This document shows, piece by piece, positions 18,484-28,271 of a DNA stretch of 64,000 bases. Each line of letters starts with the position of its first letter. Position 1 is the first letter of the stretch. The notes under the pieces were generated by a model, which was given only the letters and a program-made list of their open reading frames with translations, had not been told where the DNA came from and made no database searches. The position numbers and the translations under genes are program-made. Origin of the DNA: Paracidovorax wautersii (GTDB lineage Bacteria; Pseudomonadota; Gammaproteobacteria; Burkholderiales; Burkholderiaceae_C); contig NZ_JAVIZX010000001.1 in NCBI RefSeq assembly GCF_031453675.1, positions 992,001 through 1,056,000 on the forward strand, given 5' to 3'.

Positions 18484-18515
18484 AATATTCGCATGCGAAT
18501 ATTCCAATCTGGAAT
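18484..18515. promoter_or_regulatory. Two palindromes upstream of ggt
   Basis: A perfect 20-bp palindrome AATATTCGCATGCGAATATT (18484-18503) is joined to ATTCCAATCTGGAAT (18501-18515). They lie 62 bp upstream of the ggt start in AT-rich sequence, which suits regulator binding. The binding protein is unknown. Confidence 0.5.
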
Positions 18516-19067
18516 GTTTATTCATACAAGCCAATACAATCCATCGCGTCAATAGGGTTAGCGCCAATCACGCGGATCCATCAAAGTAAGATATGCGTAA
18601 GCTTGGGGCGCGATTCGCGCGAGGAGGGTCTGACGGAGCCCTCACTTTTCTCATTTCCCAACCGGTAGCGATGAGAAATAGTTCCGCGCCGTATGGGTGT
18701 TTCCATGAGCTGCTTGCACCACTTGGCCCTAGCATTTGCCTGTATCGGCGCTAAAGGATCTGGAGTAAATTCCCTCAATTGCCCACTAAGCAGGCAAAAA
18801 TCGGGTCTCCGCGTCGAGCACTTACGCTAGGGCAGCGGGATATGGGCATAGTCTGTCATGAGCTCGGCATCTACCTCAGCCACTCAAAATCCAGCTGATT
18901 TCGTTCAACGGCCTTATTCGCGCATACGACGAAGCAGATTCTCCGGTTCACACCATCTAGCGTCATCGACTTTGCCGCACTGCAGAAATCTGTGGTGCAA
19001 AAGGCCTTTTCCTACAGCTTCTGACATGCGTGGTAGCAGAGTTAACGCTTGCTCTGCGTGCCGATAA
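18516..19067. other. Stretch without recognised gene
   Basis: 552 bp between the ggt promoter region and the response-regulator gene. Only short frames are present, none with good start signals. It may be cargo junction sequence. Confidence 0.45.
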
Positions 19068-19439
19068 ATGCCAATCGAAGCTCTCCTCGTCGAAGATAGC
19101 CCGGTGATCCGGGAAAACCTTATTCCAGTCCTGCAAGAGTTTGCTGATGTGGCAGTGTGTGCTACAGCGGAAACCGCTCTTGATGCCCTTAGACTGGCCC
19201 AAGCGTCGTCAAGCTGGAGGCTGATGGTCTTGGACCTTTTTCTGAAGGAGGGGAACGGTCTTATGATCTTGGAAGCCCTTAGGCGGCGACGAAGTGGGCA
19301 GGTGATATGCGTGCTTACGAACTACGCGACCGCAGCAACCCGGCAGAGATGTGAATCTTTAGGTGCCGACGCCGTCTTCGACAAATCTACTGAACTGGAG
19401 AGCTTTTTCGACTTCTGCGCCGCTCCCCCTCCGGGTTGA
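19068..19439 (+). CDS. Single-domain response regulator
   Basis: 123 aa receiver domain only. Acidic pocket E9/D10, phospho-acceptor D56 (VLDLFL), T84 (VLTNYAT) and K106 (FDKSTE) are all present, so it should accept phosphate. No output domain follows. It may relay phosphate or bind a partner by contact. Kinase genes are encoded at 12999 and 20512, but no direct pairing is evident. Confidence 0.85.
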   Translation: MPIEALLVEDSPVIRENLIPVLQEFADVAVCATAETALDALRLAQASSSWRLMVLDLFLKEGNGLMILEALRRRRSGQVICVLTNYATAATRQRCESLGADAVFDKSTELESFFDFCAAPPPG

Positions 19440-19524
19440 ACGACTGCATGTTGTGTTGCGGACCGTTACTTTTGCTAGCTAATCCAGTAGCCTGTAATCC
19501 CAGTAGGCGTTGTATCTTTCCCGA

Positions 19525-19767
19525 ATGCAATACAAGCTGCTTCGACGGGCTGCCGTTTCACCCGAGGCTTTGGTCTTGCGTGATGATTCTGAAATTCAGG
19601 CATTCCACGTGTTGCTCAGCAAGGGGCTAGTTGCTGGTCTACTTCACCGCCCCGAAGGCCAACCGATGTACGCAGTGATCCATTGCGTCACTCCTGATGG
19701 GCGGGCCCTGCTGTCCCTGACCGAATTTGTAGCCAGAGCTCGCCTTAGAGCCCTACTCGAGAATTGA
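19525..19767 (+). CDS. Hypothetical protein
   Basis: 80 aa from the ATG at 19525 (MQYKLLRRAAVSPEALVL), chosen over an upstream in-frame codon at 19510. It is mixed alpha/beta with no recognised motif. It follows the response regulator in the same direction and overlaps the convergent gene by 15 bp. Confidence 0.45.
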   Translation: MQYKLLRRAAVSPEALVLRDDSEIQAFHVLLSKGLVAGLLHRPEGQPMYAVIHCVTPDGRALLSLTEFVARARLRALLEN

Positions 19768-20241
19768 CTGGTCAGAAGCGAGTGCGTTTTGCTTGCCATC
19801 GTCTCCTAAACGTAGGTGAGCATTGGCAGAGTTTGCGATGGTCAGGTAGGGGGCAAACAGAGCGCTCGGCATTTGAAGCGTTCCGACCAACTCGTGCTCG
19901 GTGCGAGCCAGTGAATACCCTGGCCCGTCGGGCTCGTCGGTGAAACCTATCTTCAAGACAGTGGACCGACGTCCAGCTCGGGCGCCTAGAACCTCGATCA
20001 CCCCAGTTGCTCGCGGTACCTCAAAGCCATCCTCGACGAAATTGGTTTGGCCTGAAAGTGCGATAACCCGGACGGACCTCACCCGGGTTACGACGGAAGC
20101 AACCCCAATATCTATCCCTTGAATGGCATGGCTTGAAATAGACATAGTCTCCCCGTCCGATCCTAAAATGCCCGCTCTAAGAGGGCTATAAATGGCTAGT
20201 GCCATGGTGGACTGCCGGGAACAGCCCAGAAATTCAAGCAT
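19753..20241 (-). CDS. Hypothetical protein
   Basis: 162 aa, or about 150 if translation begins at the second Met (MALAIYSPL). Strand-rich sequence, no signal peptide, no recognised family. It lies downstream of the truncated receiver gene on the same strand. Confidence 0.45.
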   Translation of the reverse strand: MLEFLGCSRQSTMALAIYSPLRAGILGSDGETMSISSHAIQGIDIGVASVVTRVRSVRVIALSGQTNFVEDGFEVPRATGVIEVLGARAGRRSTVLKIGFTDEPDGPGYSLARTEHELVGTLQMPSALFAPYLTIANSANAHLRLGDDGKQNALASDQSILE

Positions 20242-20350
20242 GCCGTATCACCCGCGGTAGGGGTGTAAGACGTTTCCGCTTCACGGAATCGAAGCGGCGA
20301 TGTTGGCGACCGGATTTCCAGATCCGGTTGCTCTTCGGCAAACCCATGAA

Positions 20351-20485
20351 TCAGGCCAGGTAGGCGTGGCTCCCATGTTCGGCGACAGCCGCGCATTGAA
20401 CGCGCGGGTCTTCCTCCAAGATAATCTTGAGAAGTTCTGCGGCTTCCCGCTCGTCATCGACTATCAGTAGGTGCAGGCCGTTCAT
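20351..20485 (-). pseudogene. Truncated response-regulator receiver
   Basis: 44 codons. The start HLLIVDDEREAAELLKIILEED is the first strand and helix of a receiver domain (landmark residues 4-25), but the frame stops after ...HGSHAYLA before the phospho-acceptor strand. It lies 26 bp from, and divergent to, the kinase gene at 20512, so it may be the remnant of that kinase's partner. Confidence 0.6.
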
Positions 20486-20511
20486 GTGTTTTATCTCATC
20501 GTGGGACGGCT

Positions 20512-21620
20512 ATGCGCCTTGCAGACTTTCTGGACCGTTACAGAGACGCCATCGTGGACGAGGCCGCGGAATTTGCGAAATCCTTGCCCAGCCTGAAGAA
20601 CGCCACGGATGAAACGTTGCGGGACCACTTCGCGCAATGTCTTGAAGCCATTGCAACGGACATCCGCGCACCGCAGAGTAGGACACAGTCTATTGAAAAG
20701 TCGCAGGGCAAGGCCCCGCGCGGCCCCGCCACCACGGCGGCTGAAGAACACGGCGTGGCCCGTGCCAACAGCGGCCTGACCACCAGCCAGCTGGTGTCCG
20801 AGTACCGCGCCCTGCGCGCCAGCGTGCTGCGGCTCTGGCTGGACCACCATGCCGACAGCGGCCACATCGTGGACGACATCACGCGCTTCAACGAGGCGGT
20901 GGACCAGGCGCTGGCCGAATCCATCGTGCGTTTCGAGGAGCAGGTGGACTCGTGGCGCCACATCTTCCTGGGCGTGGTGGGGCACGACCTGCGCACGCGC
21001 CGCTCAATGCCATGGCGCTGACCGGCGAAGTGCTGCGCATCAAGACCCCCGAGGCCCTGCACAGGCATGTGGACGTGGTGGCCAAGGGCACCAAGCGCAT
21101 CGGCAGCATGCTCGACTCCCTGCTGGAATACAGCAACAGCCAGGTGGGCACGCCCATGCCGCTGGCCAGGGAGGAAGCCAGCCTGTGCGCCGTCTCCGAG
21201 GACGAACTGGAGATCGTGCGCGCCGCGTTCCCCGAGGCGCAGATCGACCTGCACTGCGAAGGCCCGGGCAACGGCGTGTTCGACGTGTCGCGCGTGCGCG
21301 AGGCGCTGTCCAACCTCGTGTCCAATGCCGTGCAGCACGGCACCGACCGCAGCGTGCAGGTGGACGTGCGCGAAGATGGCGATCAGCTGGTGGTCACCGT
21401 GCGCAACCGCGGCGAGATCCCCGAGGCGGCGCTGCCCGGCATCTTCGAGCCCATGAAGCGGGGCCAGGGCTACCAGACGGGTCACCGCACCAACCTGGGC
21501 CTGGGCCTGTTCATCTGCAAGCAGATCGTCGATGCGCACGGCGGCCAGATCACGGCCTGCTCGGAGAACGGCATGGTCGAAGTGACCATGAAGCTGCCGG
21601 CCAGCGGCGCGCAGGCGTAA
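20512..21620 (+). pseudogene. Histidine kinase with a frame break at the H-box
   Basis: The N-terminal part (about 160 aa) resembles RsbR-type input domains of soluble kinases and has no membrane segment. The phospho-acceptor box is expected to read GHDLRTPLNAM, but the sequence gives GHDLRT then a shift: ACGCGCCGCTC in place of ACGCCGCTC, two extra bases near 20996-21000. The rest continues in another frame to 21620 with the N box (LSNLVSNAVQHG), a shortened G1 region and NLGLGLFICKQIV. The start has normal spacing to the divergent receiver fragment. Either a true pseudogene or a sequencing indel. Confidence 0.75.
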
Positions 21621-21800
21621 GAAGACAGGGAAGACTGCGCAGCCGCAAAGGCTGCGGATCGAGCAGCGCAGCCTCCCATCCGTCCAAGCTCTGCACCTGG
21701 GCCACCGCACAAGACGACGCTGGAAAAATCCGGTACTTCCATGTCAGACCACCGGGCAAGTACCGGATCCCTGTCCGAGCGGAGTGCCCTCAGTCGAGTC

Positions 21801-22660
21801 CTACAGTGGAGGCCTCGCAAGAAATTTTATCCGGGTAAGACGAACCAGCTCTCCATAGCTGATGGGTCGAGCGACGATTGCTGCGGAAGAATTTTCTTGC
21901 CAGTGGGCCCAGGCCTTACCGCGCGAGGGGTCGTACACCAGTTTGAACAGGTGCGTGGGCACGGCGACCCCCGTTGAGCCGATCTTACGAGCGCCAGGTT
22001 CGAACACAGGCCCCGTGATGACATAAACATCTCCACGGGCACGCATCACGTATTTGCGGGTGTCATCCTCAATCTTTGCCCACGAGCCGCCGTTTTGCTT
22101 GGGATCTTGAGGCACGATGTTCGCAAGACTGAACGACTGCGCCATGGATTCAGCCGTGCCCATATCTCCAGCGGGTGCCATGTGACCTCGAGACCAGCCT
22201 GAGCCTTTGTAGTCGTCCAGTTCGGCTCTTTCGCCGCGCGGCAGGCGTGCATCGGCAAAGAATTTGTCTGGGCGCTTCAAGCCTTGGCCAGAGATGAGGA
22301 TCTGTCGATTGAGTCTCTGCGCTACGAAAACCGGCGTCTTGGTATTGCCTGAGTGCAGCACTGCGAAGGCATCGAAGCAGAGCTCGCGGAGTTTGGGCGC
22401 CGATGGCGTGACGGGTGGCCTTCCACCAGCGAAGTGCTGAGGACAGTCCCAAAACCTCCGCTGACAGGAGCACTGGATTGAACAGTCGCACGCGGCTCGT
22501 CCTGGCCGATGCCGGTCGGCACCATTCCGCAACCGGTTGCCTGCAGGCCTAAAACGCTGGCCGTAAACACTGCAATCAGCAGCCTTCTGACGCCGCTCGA
22601 TCCCTTCACGAGTCGGACCGTAGGCTTACGGGAAGGCTTCTTCTTTCGCTTGCTTGTCAT
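21801..22660 (-). pseudogene. Exported DNA/RNA non-specific endonuclease, frameshifted
   Basis: The start at 22660 gives a basic N-terminus and a hydrophobic export segment (LLIAVFTASVLGLQATGCG) with a possible lipobox cysteine. The frame then breaks near 22413-22415, where a run reads GGG; one extra G would restore a continuous protein. The C-terminal 200 residues hold the Serratia-type nuclease signature RGHMAPAGD with the catalytic histidine, then NIVPQ and an asparagine for the metal site. It would degrade nucleic acid outside the cytoplasm. Homopolymer error is a real alternative to decay. Confidence 0.78.
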
Positions 22661-22870
22661 CGGCGGGCGAGTCTACTGGTGTGGATGTGCAAGGACGCTC
22701 GCAGGCAAGAACGGATGGCCCCGCAAGCCGATCAAGATTTCTTTTTCAGATTCCAAATTGCCCTCAAGCGCAAGTCGTGGCGCCGATGCTGGATTGGACG
22801 CTACGGAATGCGCAGCAATCTTCGGCCAAGGAGAAAAACTCCTACGCTCAAGGCTCGGGAGATCAATATA

Positions 22871-22886
22871 CTGTACATAAATACAG
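22871..22886. promoter_or_regulatory. LexA (SOS) box of the imuA-imuB-dnaE2 operon
   Basis: CTGTACATAAATACAG fits the CTGT-N8-ACAG LexA consensus, with flanking TATA...TATT extending the dyad. It sits 9 bp before the imuA start, so LexA binding would block transcription or initiation until DNA damage. Confidence 0.88.
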
Positions 22887-22895
22887 TATTAAATC

Positions 22896-23690
22896 ATGGC
22901 CTGCGCAGCACCATCGCTCACCCATCCACCGTCGAGCTTCGACCGGTGGCAGCTGCCCACCCATGTGGCGGAAGCGGTCTGGAAAGGAGACGAGCTGGGA
23001 GCGTCGGAAGGAAGAACTGTATCCACAGGCCATGAGCTTCTGGATCGGGCTTTGCCAGGCAATGGATGGCCCACAGCCAGCCTGTCAGAGGTGCTCCAGC
23101 CGCAGGCCGCGGTCTGCGAGTGGCGCCTGCTCTCGCCGGCCCTGTCGGGTCTGCTGGCAGACAAGGACTGCTGCCTTTATCTCGTCGCGCCGCCCAAGCA
23201 GCCCAGTGCGATGGGACTGGCGCAACTCGGCGTCCAGCCCAAGCAGGTGGTGTGGATCGCGGCCGACGGCCCCGCAGACCGGCTCTGGGTGACCGAACAG
23301 TTGTGCAAGTCCGATCCGGCAGGCGCCGTGCTGTCATGGCTTCCGCAGGCGCGGCCGGAGCAGATCCGCCGGCTCCAGGTACACGCCCACAGCTGTGACG
23401 CTCCGATCTTCCTGTTTCGCCCGGAATCAGCTCTGCGTGATACGTCGCCTGCGCCGTTGCGCCTGTCGGTGCGTCCGGGTGTCGGGTGGCACATCGATGT
23501 CCAGGTGCGCAAGCGCCGCGGTGCGTCGCTTGATGAGGTGCTGCACCTCCCGGCGATGCCAGGCAATCTCGACATCGTCATTCCCCCTCGGTTGCGCACA
23601 CTTGCGCCGCTGCAGGTCAACGGCTCGGAGGTGACCCATGTTGTGGGCCGCACTGCTCCCCGTACCGACAGAATCCGAGTCGCCAACTGA
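22896..23690 (+). CDS. imuA: ImuA, SOS mutagenesis cassette protein
   Basis: 264 aa, RecA/SulA-like fold expected. It shows the family's layout: TGHELLDRALPGNGWPTASLSEV near residues 43-65 in place of a true Walker A, LYLVAPP, and the conserved R-rich C-terminus. In the three-gene cassette it acts with ImuB and the error-prone polymerase DnaE2 in damage tolerance. Its end overlaps the imuB start by 53 bp, indicating coupling. A LexA box lies immediately upstream. Confidence 0.9.
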   Translation: MACAAPSLTHPPSSFDRWQLPTHVAEAVWKGDELGASEGRTVSTGHELLDRALPGNGWPTASLSEVLQPQAAVCEWRLLSPALSGLLADKDCCLYLVAPPKQPSAMGLAQLGVQPKQVVWIAADGPADRLWVTEQLCKSDPAGAVLSWLPQARPEQIRRLQVHAHSCDAPIFLFRPESALRDTSPAPLRLSVRPGVGWHIDVQVRKRRGASLDEVLHLPAMPGNLDIVIPPRLRTLAPLQVNGSEVTHVVGRTAPRTDRIRVAN

Positions 23691-24939
23691 TCCGCTCCCT
23701 CTCAGTGTTTGGGCCCTGCAGTTCACGCCCCGCGTCGCGGTGGTTGAAGGCGCGGTCCTCTTGGAGGTAGGGGCAAGCGCGAGGCTGTTTGGCGGAGTTG
23801 AGGCATTGCAGGCGCAGGTCGCGGAAGGTGCGCATGAGCTCGGTGCCGCCGTGGCTTGGGCGCCGACAGGTCTTGCGGCCTTGGCACTGGTTCGGCATGG
23901 CATTGCTGACGGCCTGTCTACGCCCATCGCGCGGACCCTGGACAAGCTCCCTCTAGATTCCATCACTGCGATAGGTAGGCACCAGGCCACTCTCGCCCGT
24001 GTCGGTTGCCGCACGCTCGGCCAGGTGCGCGCACTGCCGCGCGGTGGTCTGGGCCGACGCTTCGACAAAGAACTCCTCACCGCCCTGGACCAAGCGTATG
24101 GCTTGCGCCCGGAAGCCTACGAGTGGCAGACGATCCCCGACACCTTCAGTGCCCGACTTGAACTCATGTCACGCGTCGAGACGGCACCCGCATTGCTGTT
24201 CGGCGCCCGGCGCCTCTTGCTGCAGCTGGTGGGATGGCTGAGATCCCGGCGGCTCGGCACTACCGCATTCACTTTACGCTGGTGCCACGACGTGATGCGA
24301 TCCAAGGATGCGGGCACCGGTGGCGAGCTCACCGTCCGCACCGGATCCGCCACGCAGAACATCGAGCACCTGGCACGGTTGTTGGCGGAGCACCTGTCCA
24401 AGGAAACGCTGAAGGCGCCGGCAGGTGACATCGAGCTCGTGGTCAGCGAGGTGGCACCGCTCGTTGAAGAGAGCCGCTCCCTCATTCCCGATAGCGTCCG
24501 CCAGGGCGCGAGCATGGTGTTGACGTTGGAGCGCATCCAAGCCCGCCTCGGGGACGAGAGCGTGCGTCGCCCCACCATGCGAGAAGACCATCGGCTCGAA
24601 TGGGCGCAGTCCTGGTGCTCGACGGCCAAGTGCAAGCCGGAGACGGTCATTTGGGCGCAGCAGCTGCCCGTGCCCACGTGGGTGCTGGACGAGCCCTTGC
24701 GCCTCGCAGAGCGAGACCACCGGCCCGTGTACCAAGGACTGCTGCAATTGCTTTTGGGCCCCGACCGGATCGAAGGTGGGTGGTGGCACCGAACATCAGC
24801 AGGTGAAGATGGGTCCACCCATAACGTGCAGCGGGACTATTGGCTGGCGCTGAGCCCAACAGCCGGAGTGCTGTGGGTGTTCCACACCCGCCTGGCTGGC
24901 GACGAGACCGCCTGGTTCCTCCATGGCCATTACGGCTGA
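23638..24939 (+). CDS. imuB: ImuB, Y-family polymerase-like protein
   Basis: 433 aa. The Y-family fold is recognisable: LWALQFTPRVAVVEG, LLEVGASARLFGG, GRHQATLARVGCRTLGQVRALPRGGLGRRF (helix-hairpin-helix, landmark residues about 104-133) and a little-finger region. The usual catalytic acidic residues are not evident, as expected for ImuB, which serves as a hub that joins DnaE2 to the sliding clamp. A QLPVP sequence near the C-terminal third could be a weak clamp-binding motif. It is followed 15 bp later by dnaE2. Confidence 0.9.
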   Translation: MLWAALLPVPTESESPTDPLPLSVWALQFTPRVAVVEGAVLLEVGASARLFGGVEALQAQVAEGAHELGAAVAWAPTGLAALALVRHGIADGLSTPIARTLDKLPLDSITAIGRHQATLARVGCRTLGQVRALPRGGLGRRFDKELLTALDQAYGLRPEAYEWQTIPDTFSARLELMSRVETAPALLFGARRLLLQLVGWLRSRRLGTTAFTLRWCHDVMRSKDAGTGGELTVRTGSATQNIEHLARLLAEHLSKETLKAPAGDIELVVSEVAPLVEESRSLIPDSVRQGASMVLTLERIQARLGDESVRRPTMREDHRLEWAQSWCSTAKCKPETVIWAQQLPVPTWVLDEPLRLAERDHRPVYQGLLQLLLGPDRIEGGWWHRTSAGEDGSTHNVQRDYWLALSPTAGVLWVFHTRLAGDETAWFLHGHYG

Positions 24940-24954
24940 CAGCTAAGACCAGCC

Positions 24955-27900
24955 ATGTCGTCCGAATCAACTTCTCTCCTGCCCGCGTATGCCGAGCTTC
25001 GCTGCATGTCGAACTTCACCTTTTTGCGGGGTGCCAGCGAAGCGCACGAACTCGTGCAGCGAGCCAAGCAACTTGGATACAGCGCGTTGGCCATCACGGA
25101 CGAGTGCAGCCTGGCAGGCATCGTGCGCGCCCATGTCGCAGCGAAGGAAGCGGAACTGCCGCTGCTGATCGGTGCGCACTTTGTCGTCCAGCCCGAGAGC
25201 GAAGCCGAAGGCCGGTCCACATTGGTTGTGCTGGCCCAGGACCTGGAGGGCTACGGCAACCTCTGCCAATTCATTACGAAACTTCGGCGCGCTTCACCCA
25301 AAGGCGAATACCACCTCGCCACCCACGGGCTGAAGAAAGGCGAACTGTCCCATTGCCTTGCACTGCTGTGCCCCGACCGCGCCAGCACGGATGCGCAGCT
25401 GGAGATCATGGGGCGCTGGACGTTGCGGCATTTCACGGGACGAGCCTGGATAGGCGTCGACCTCGTCCGTCGCCTCGATGATGAACTGTGGCTGTACCGC
25501 ATGCGCGAACTCTCCGCGCTGACCGCCCTCCCGCTGGTTGCCGTGGGCGATGTGCACATGCATGTGCGGTCACGCAAACCTCTGCAGGATGTGCTGACAG
25601 CCATCCGCGTGGGCAAGCCGCTGACCGAGTGTGGCTTCGAACTGGAGCGCAGCGCTGAGCGCCATCTGCGCAGCCGCTTGCGCCTGGCGCAGACCTTCCC
25701 GGCAGACCTTCTGGCGGAAACCCTCAACGTCGCCCAACGCTGCCAGTTCACCCTCGACCAGCTGAAGTACCAGTACCCCGACGAAGTGGTTCCACCGGGC
25801 CACACAGCGGCCAGCTACCTGCGCCAGGCGACCTACGAGGGTGCAGGCCGGCGCTGGCCTGCAGGCATTCCTTCTAAGGTGCAAAAGCAGATCGAGTACG
25901 AGCTCGACCTCATTTGCGAGCTCGGATACGAGCCGTACTTCTTGACCGTCTACGACATCGTGGTCTTCGCCAGGTCGCGGCACATTCTCTGTCAGGGCCG
26001 AGGGTCCGCAGCCAACTCGGTGGTCTGCTATTGCCTTGGCGTGACAGAAGTCGACCCCGGGCGAATGTCGGTACTGTTTGAACGGTTCATCAGCAAGGAG
26101 CGTAACGAACCACCCGACATCGACATCGACTTTGAACATCAAAGGCGTGAGGAGGTGATCCAGTACCTCTACGAGAAATACGGCCGCGACCGCGCTGCCC
26201 TGGCTGCAGCCGTGGCCAGCTACCACCCCCGCTCCGCAATACGCGACGTTGGCAAGGCTCTGGGCTTCGATCTGGAAACCGTAGACGCTATCGCAAAAGG
26301 CCAGATGTGGTTCGACGGCAAAGGGGTGCGCATCGAACGCTTCGACGAATTGGGCATGTCAGCAGACGGCCTGCAAGTGCGGCAGCTGCTCGAGCTGACC
26401 GACGAGCTCATAGGCTTCCCACGGCATTTGTCGCAGCACACGGGCGGATTCGTGCTGACGCGTGGGCCACTCACTCGCATGGTTCCTGTCGAAAACGCTT
26501 CGATGCCAGACCGCACCGTCATCCAATGGGACAAGGACGACCTTGACGCTGCAGGCTTGCTCAAGGTGGATGTGCTGGCGCTCGGCATGCTGTCCGCCAT
26601 CCGGCGGGGACTCGAGTTTGTGAGCCTGCGCCGCGGATACGAGTTCACGATGCAGGACATTCCGGCAGAGGATCCGGGGACCTACGACATGATCTGCAAG
26701 GCTGACACTATCGGCGTGTTCCAGATCGAGAGCCGGGCACAGATGTCGATGTTGCCGCGGCTGCGTCCGCGGTGCTTTTATGACTTGGTGATCCAGGTCG
26801 CCATCGTGCGGCCAGGCCCAATCCAAGGCGGCATGGTGCACCCGTTCCTTAAACGCCGACAGGGGCACGAACCCGTCAGCTACCCCAGCGAGGCCTTGAA
26901 GGAGGCGCTGAGCCGCACCCTCGGCATCCCGCTGTTCCAGGAGCAGGTGATGCAAATCTCCATCCTGGCTGCAGGCTTCACCCCCGGGGAAGCTGACGGA
27001 CTCCGGCGAGCGATGGCGGCGTGGAAGCGCAAAGGCGGTCTGCAGCGCTACTACGACAAGATCGTGGATGGCATGACGGCGCGGGGATACGAGCGCAGCT
27101 TCGCTGATGCCATCTTCGAACAGATCAAGGGCTTCTCGAGCTACGGCTTCCCGGAGTCGCACGCGGCTAGCTTCGCCTTGCTGGTCTACGCGTCATGCTG
27201 GCTCAAGCACCATGAGCCGGCTGCCTTCCTGGCGGCGATGTTGAACAGCTTCCCTTTGGGTTTCTACAGCCCAAGCCAGCTTGTCCAGGATGCCATTCGG
27301 CATGGCGTCGAGGTACGTCCCGTGGATGTCATGCACAGCCAGGTGGACTGCACACTTGAAGAACTCGAGCACCAGCCGGCTGTCAGGCTGGGCCTGCGCA
27401 TGGTGGCTGGCCTCAGTGCCGACAGCGCGCAGCGGATCGAGGCTGCAAGAGCAGCAGGTCCCTTCACCGACGCAGAAGACCTGGCGCGACGAGCGCGGTT
27501 GGAGCTCCACGAGATGAAGCTGCTGGCGGCCGCAGACGCCCTGGCCTCGCTGTCAGGCCATCGCAGACAACAGGTCTGGGAAGCTGCCGCGCTGCATTCC
27601 CTGCCTGAACTGCTGCAGGACGCTCCAGTGGACGAGGAGGTCCTCGAGCTTGAAGCGGCCCGAGAAGGCGAAGAGGTCGTATGGGACTACGCATCCGTGG
27701 GCCTCACGCTGCGCAGCCACCCCATGAAACTGCTGCGGTCCAAGCTTGACCGGTGGAAGCTCAAGACATCGGGAGAGCTCCGACGAGTTCCGGATGGTCG
27801 CGTCGTTCGCACCGCAGGAATCGTGACGCTGAGGCAGCAACCGGATACCGCCAACGGGACGATCTTCGTCAGCCTGGAAGACGAGGACGGCGCCACCCAG

Positions 27901-28080
27901 GTGATCGTATGGCGGGACGTCAAGGAGAAACAGCGCCGCGTGCTACTTGAGTCCCGCCTGATGGCCGTGCAGGGCAAATGGCAACGCCAGGGTGAGGTCT
28001 GCAACCTCATAGCGGACAAGCTGGCCGACCTCAGCCATCTGCTGGGCCGCCTTGCCACCGAAAGCAGGGATTTCAAATGA
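24955..28080 (+). CDS. dnaE2: Error-prone DNA polymerase DnaE2
   Basis: 1041 aa, typical length for DnaE2. The N-terminal PHP domain (YAELRCMSNFTFLRG, ITDECSLAG) comes first. The C-family polymerase core includes GRGSAANS and PDIDIDFEHQRREEVIQY with the catalytic aspartates. Next are a helix-hairpin-helix part and a C-terminal OB fold (GIVTLRQQPDTANGTIFVSLEDEDG, landmark only). It performs mutagenic translesion synthesis with ImuA and ImuB. Third gene of the LexA-controlled operon. Confidence 0.95.
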   Translation: MSSESTSLLPAYAELRCMSNFTFLRGASEAHELVQRAKQLGYSALAITDECSLAGIVRAHVAAKEAELPLLIGAHFVVQPESEAEGRSTLVVLAQDLEGYGNLCQFITKLRRASPKGEYHLATHGLKKGELSHCLALLCPDRASTDAQLEIMGRWTLRHFTGRAWIGVDLVRRLDDELWLYRMRELSALTALPLVAVGDVHMHVRSRKPLQDVLTAIRVGKPLTECGFELERSAERHLRSRLRLAQTFPADLLAETLNVAQRCQFTLDQLKYQYPDEVVPPGHTAASYLRQATYEGAGRRWPAGIPSKVQKQIEYELDLICELGYEPYFLTVYDIVVFARSRHILCQGRGSAANSVVCYCLGVTEVDPGRMSVLFERFISKERNEPPDIDIDFEHQRREEVIQYLYEKYGRDRAALAAAVASYHPRSAIRDVGKALGFDLETVDAIAKGQMWFDGKGVRIERFDELGMSADGLQVRQLLELTDELIGFPRHLSQHTGGFVLTRGPLTRMVPVENASMPDRTVIQWDKDDLDAAGLLKVDVLALGMLSAIRRGLEFVSLRRGYEFTMQDIPAEDPGTYDMICKADTIGVFQIESRAQMSMLPRLRPRCFYDLVIQVAIVRPGPIQGGMVHPFLKRRQGHEPVSYPSEALKEALSRTLGIPLFQEQVMQISILAAGFTPGEADGLRRAMAAWKRKGGLQRYYDKIVDGMTARGYERSFADAIFEQIKGFSSYGFPESHAASFALLVYASCWLKHHEPAAFLAAMLNSFPLGFYSPSQLVQDAIRHGVEVRPVDVMHSQVDCTLEELEHQPAVRLGLRMVAGLSADSAQRIEAARAAGPFTDAEDLARRARLELHEMKLLAAADALASLSGHRRQQVWEAAALHSLPELLQDAPVDEEVLELEAAREGEEVVWDYASVGLTLRSHPMKLLRSKLDRWKLKTSGELRRVPDGRVVRTAGIVTLRQQPDTANGTIFVSLEDEDGATQVIVWRDVKEKQRRVLLESRLMAVQGKWQRQGEVCNLIADKLADLSHLLGRLATESRDFK

Positions 28081-28271
28081 ATGAGAAAAGCGCGATGACC
28101 CGGCGCAGGCTGTTCGGAGACGATGCAGTCGTGGCAAGTCGGTGGCGATTTCGATCCGCAGATCGGAATAGTCCTCGAGCAAGGACCAGAGTCTTGGACA
28201 CAGCAGTGGTCCGCCACGAGGTCGATCGCGGTAACCAAACCCCAAAATGCCTCTACAACCAAGGAAGTCTC

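Noticed and set aside
18581-18778. 65-codon minus-strand frame considered as a transposase remnant
   Set aside because: No transposase motif or flanking inverted repeat could be seen.
28077-28271. N-terminal extension of the small gene after dnaE2
   Set aside because: The ATGA overlap with dnaE2 is tempting, but the 65 residues are arginine-rich and the ATG at 28272 has a clear ribosome site.
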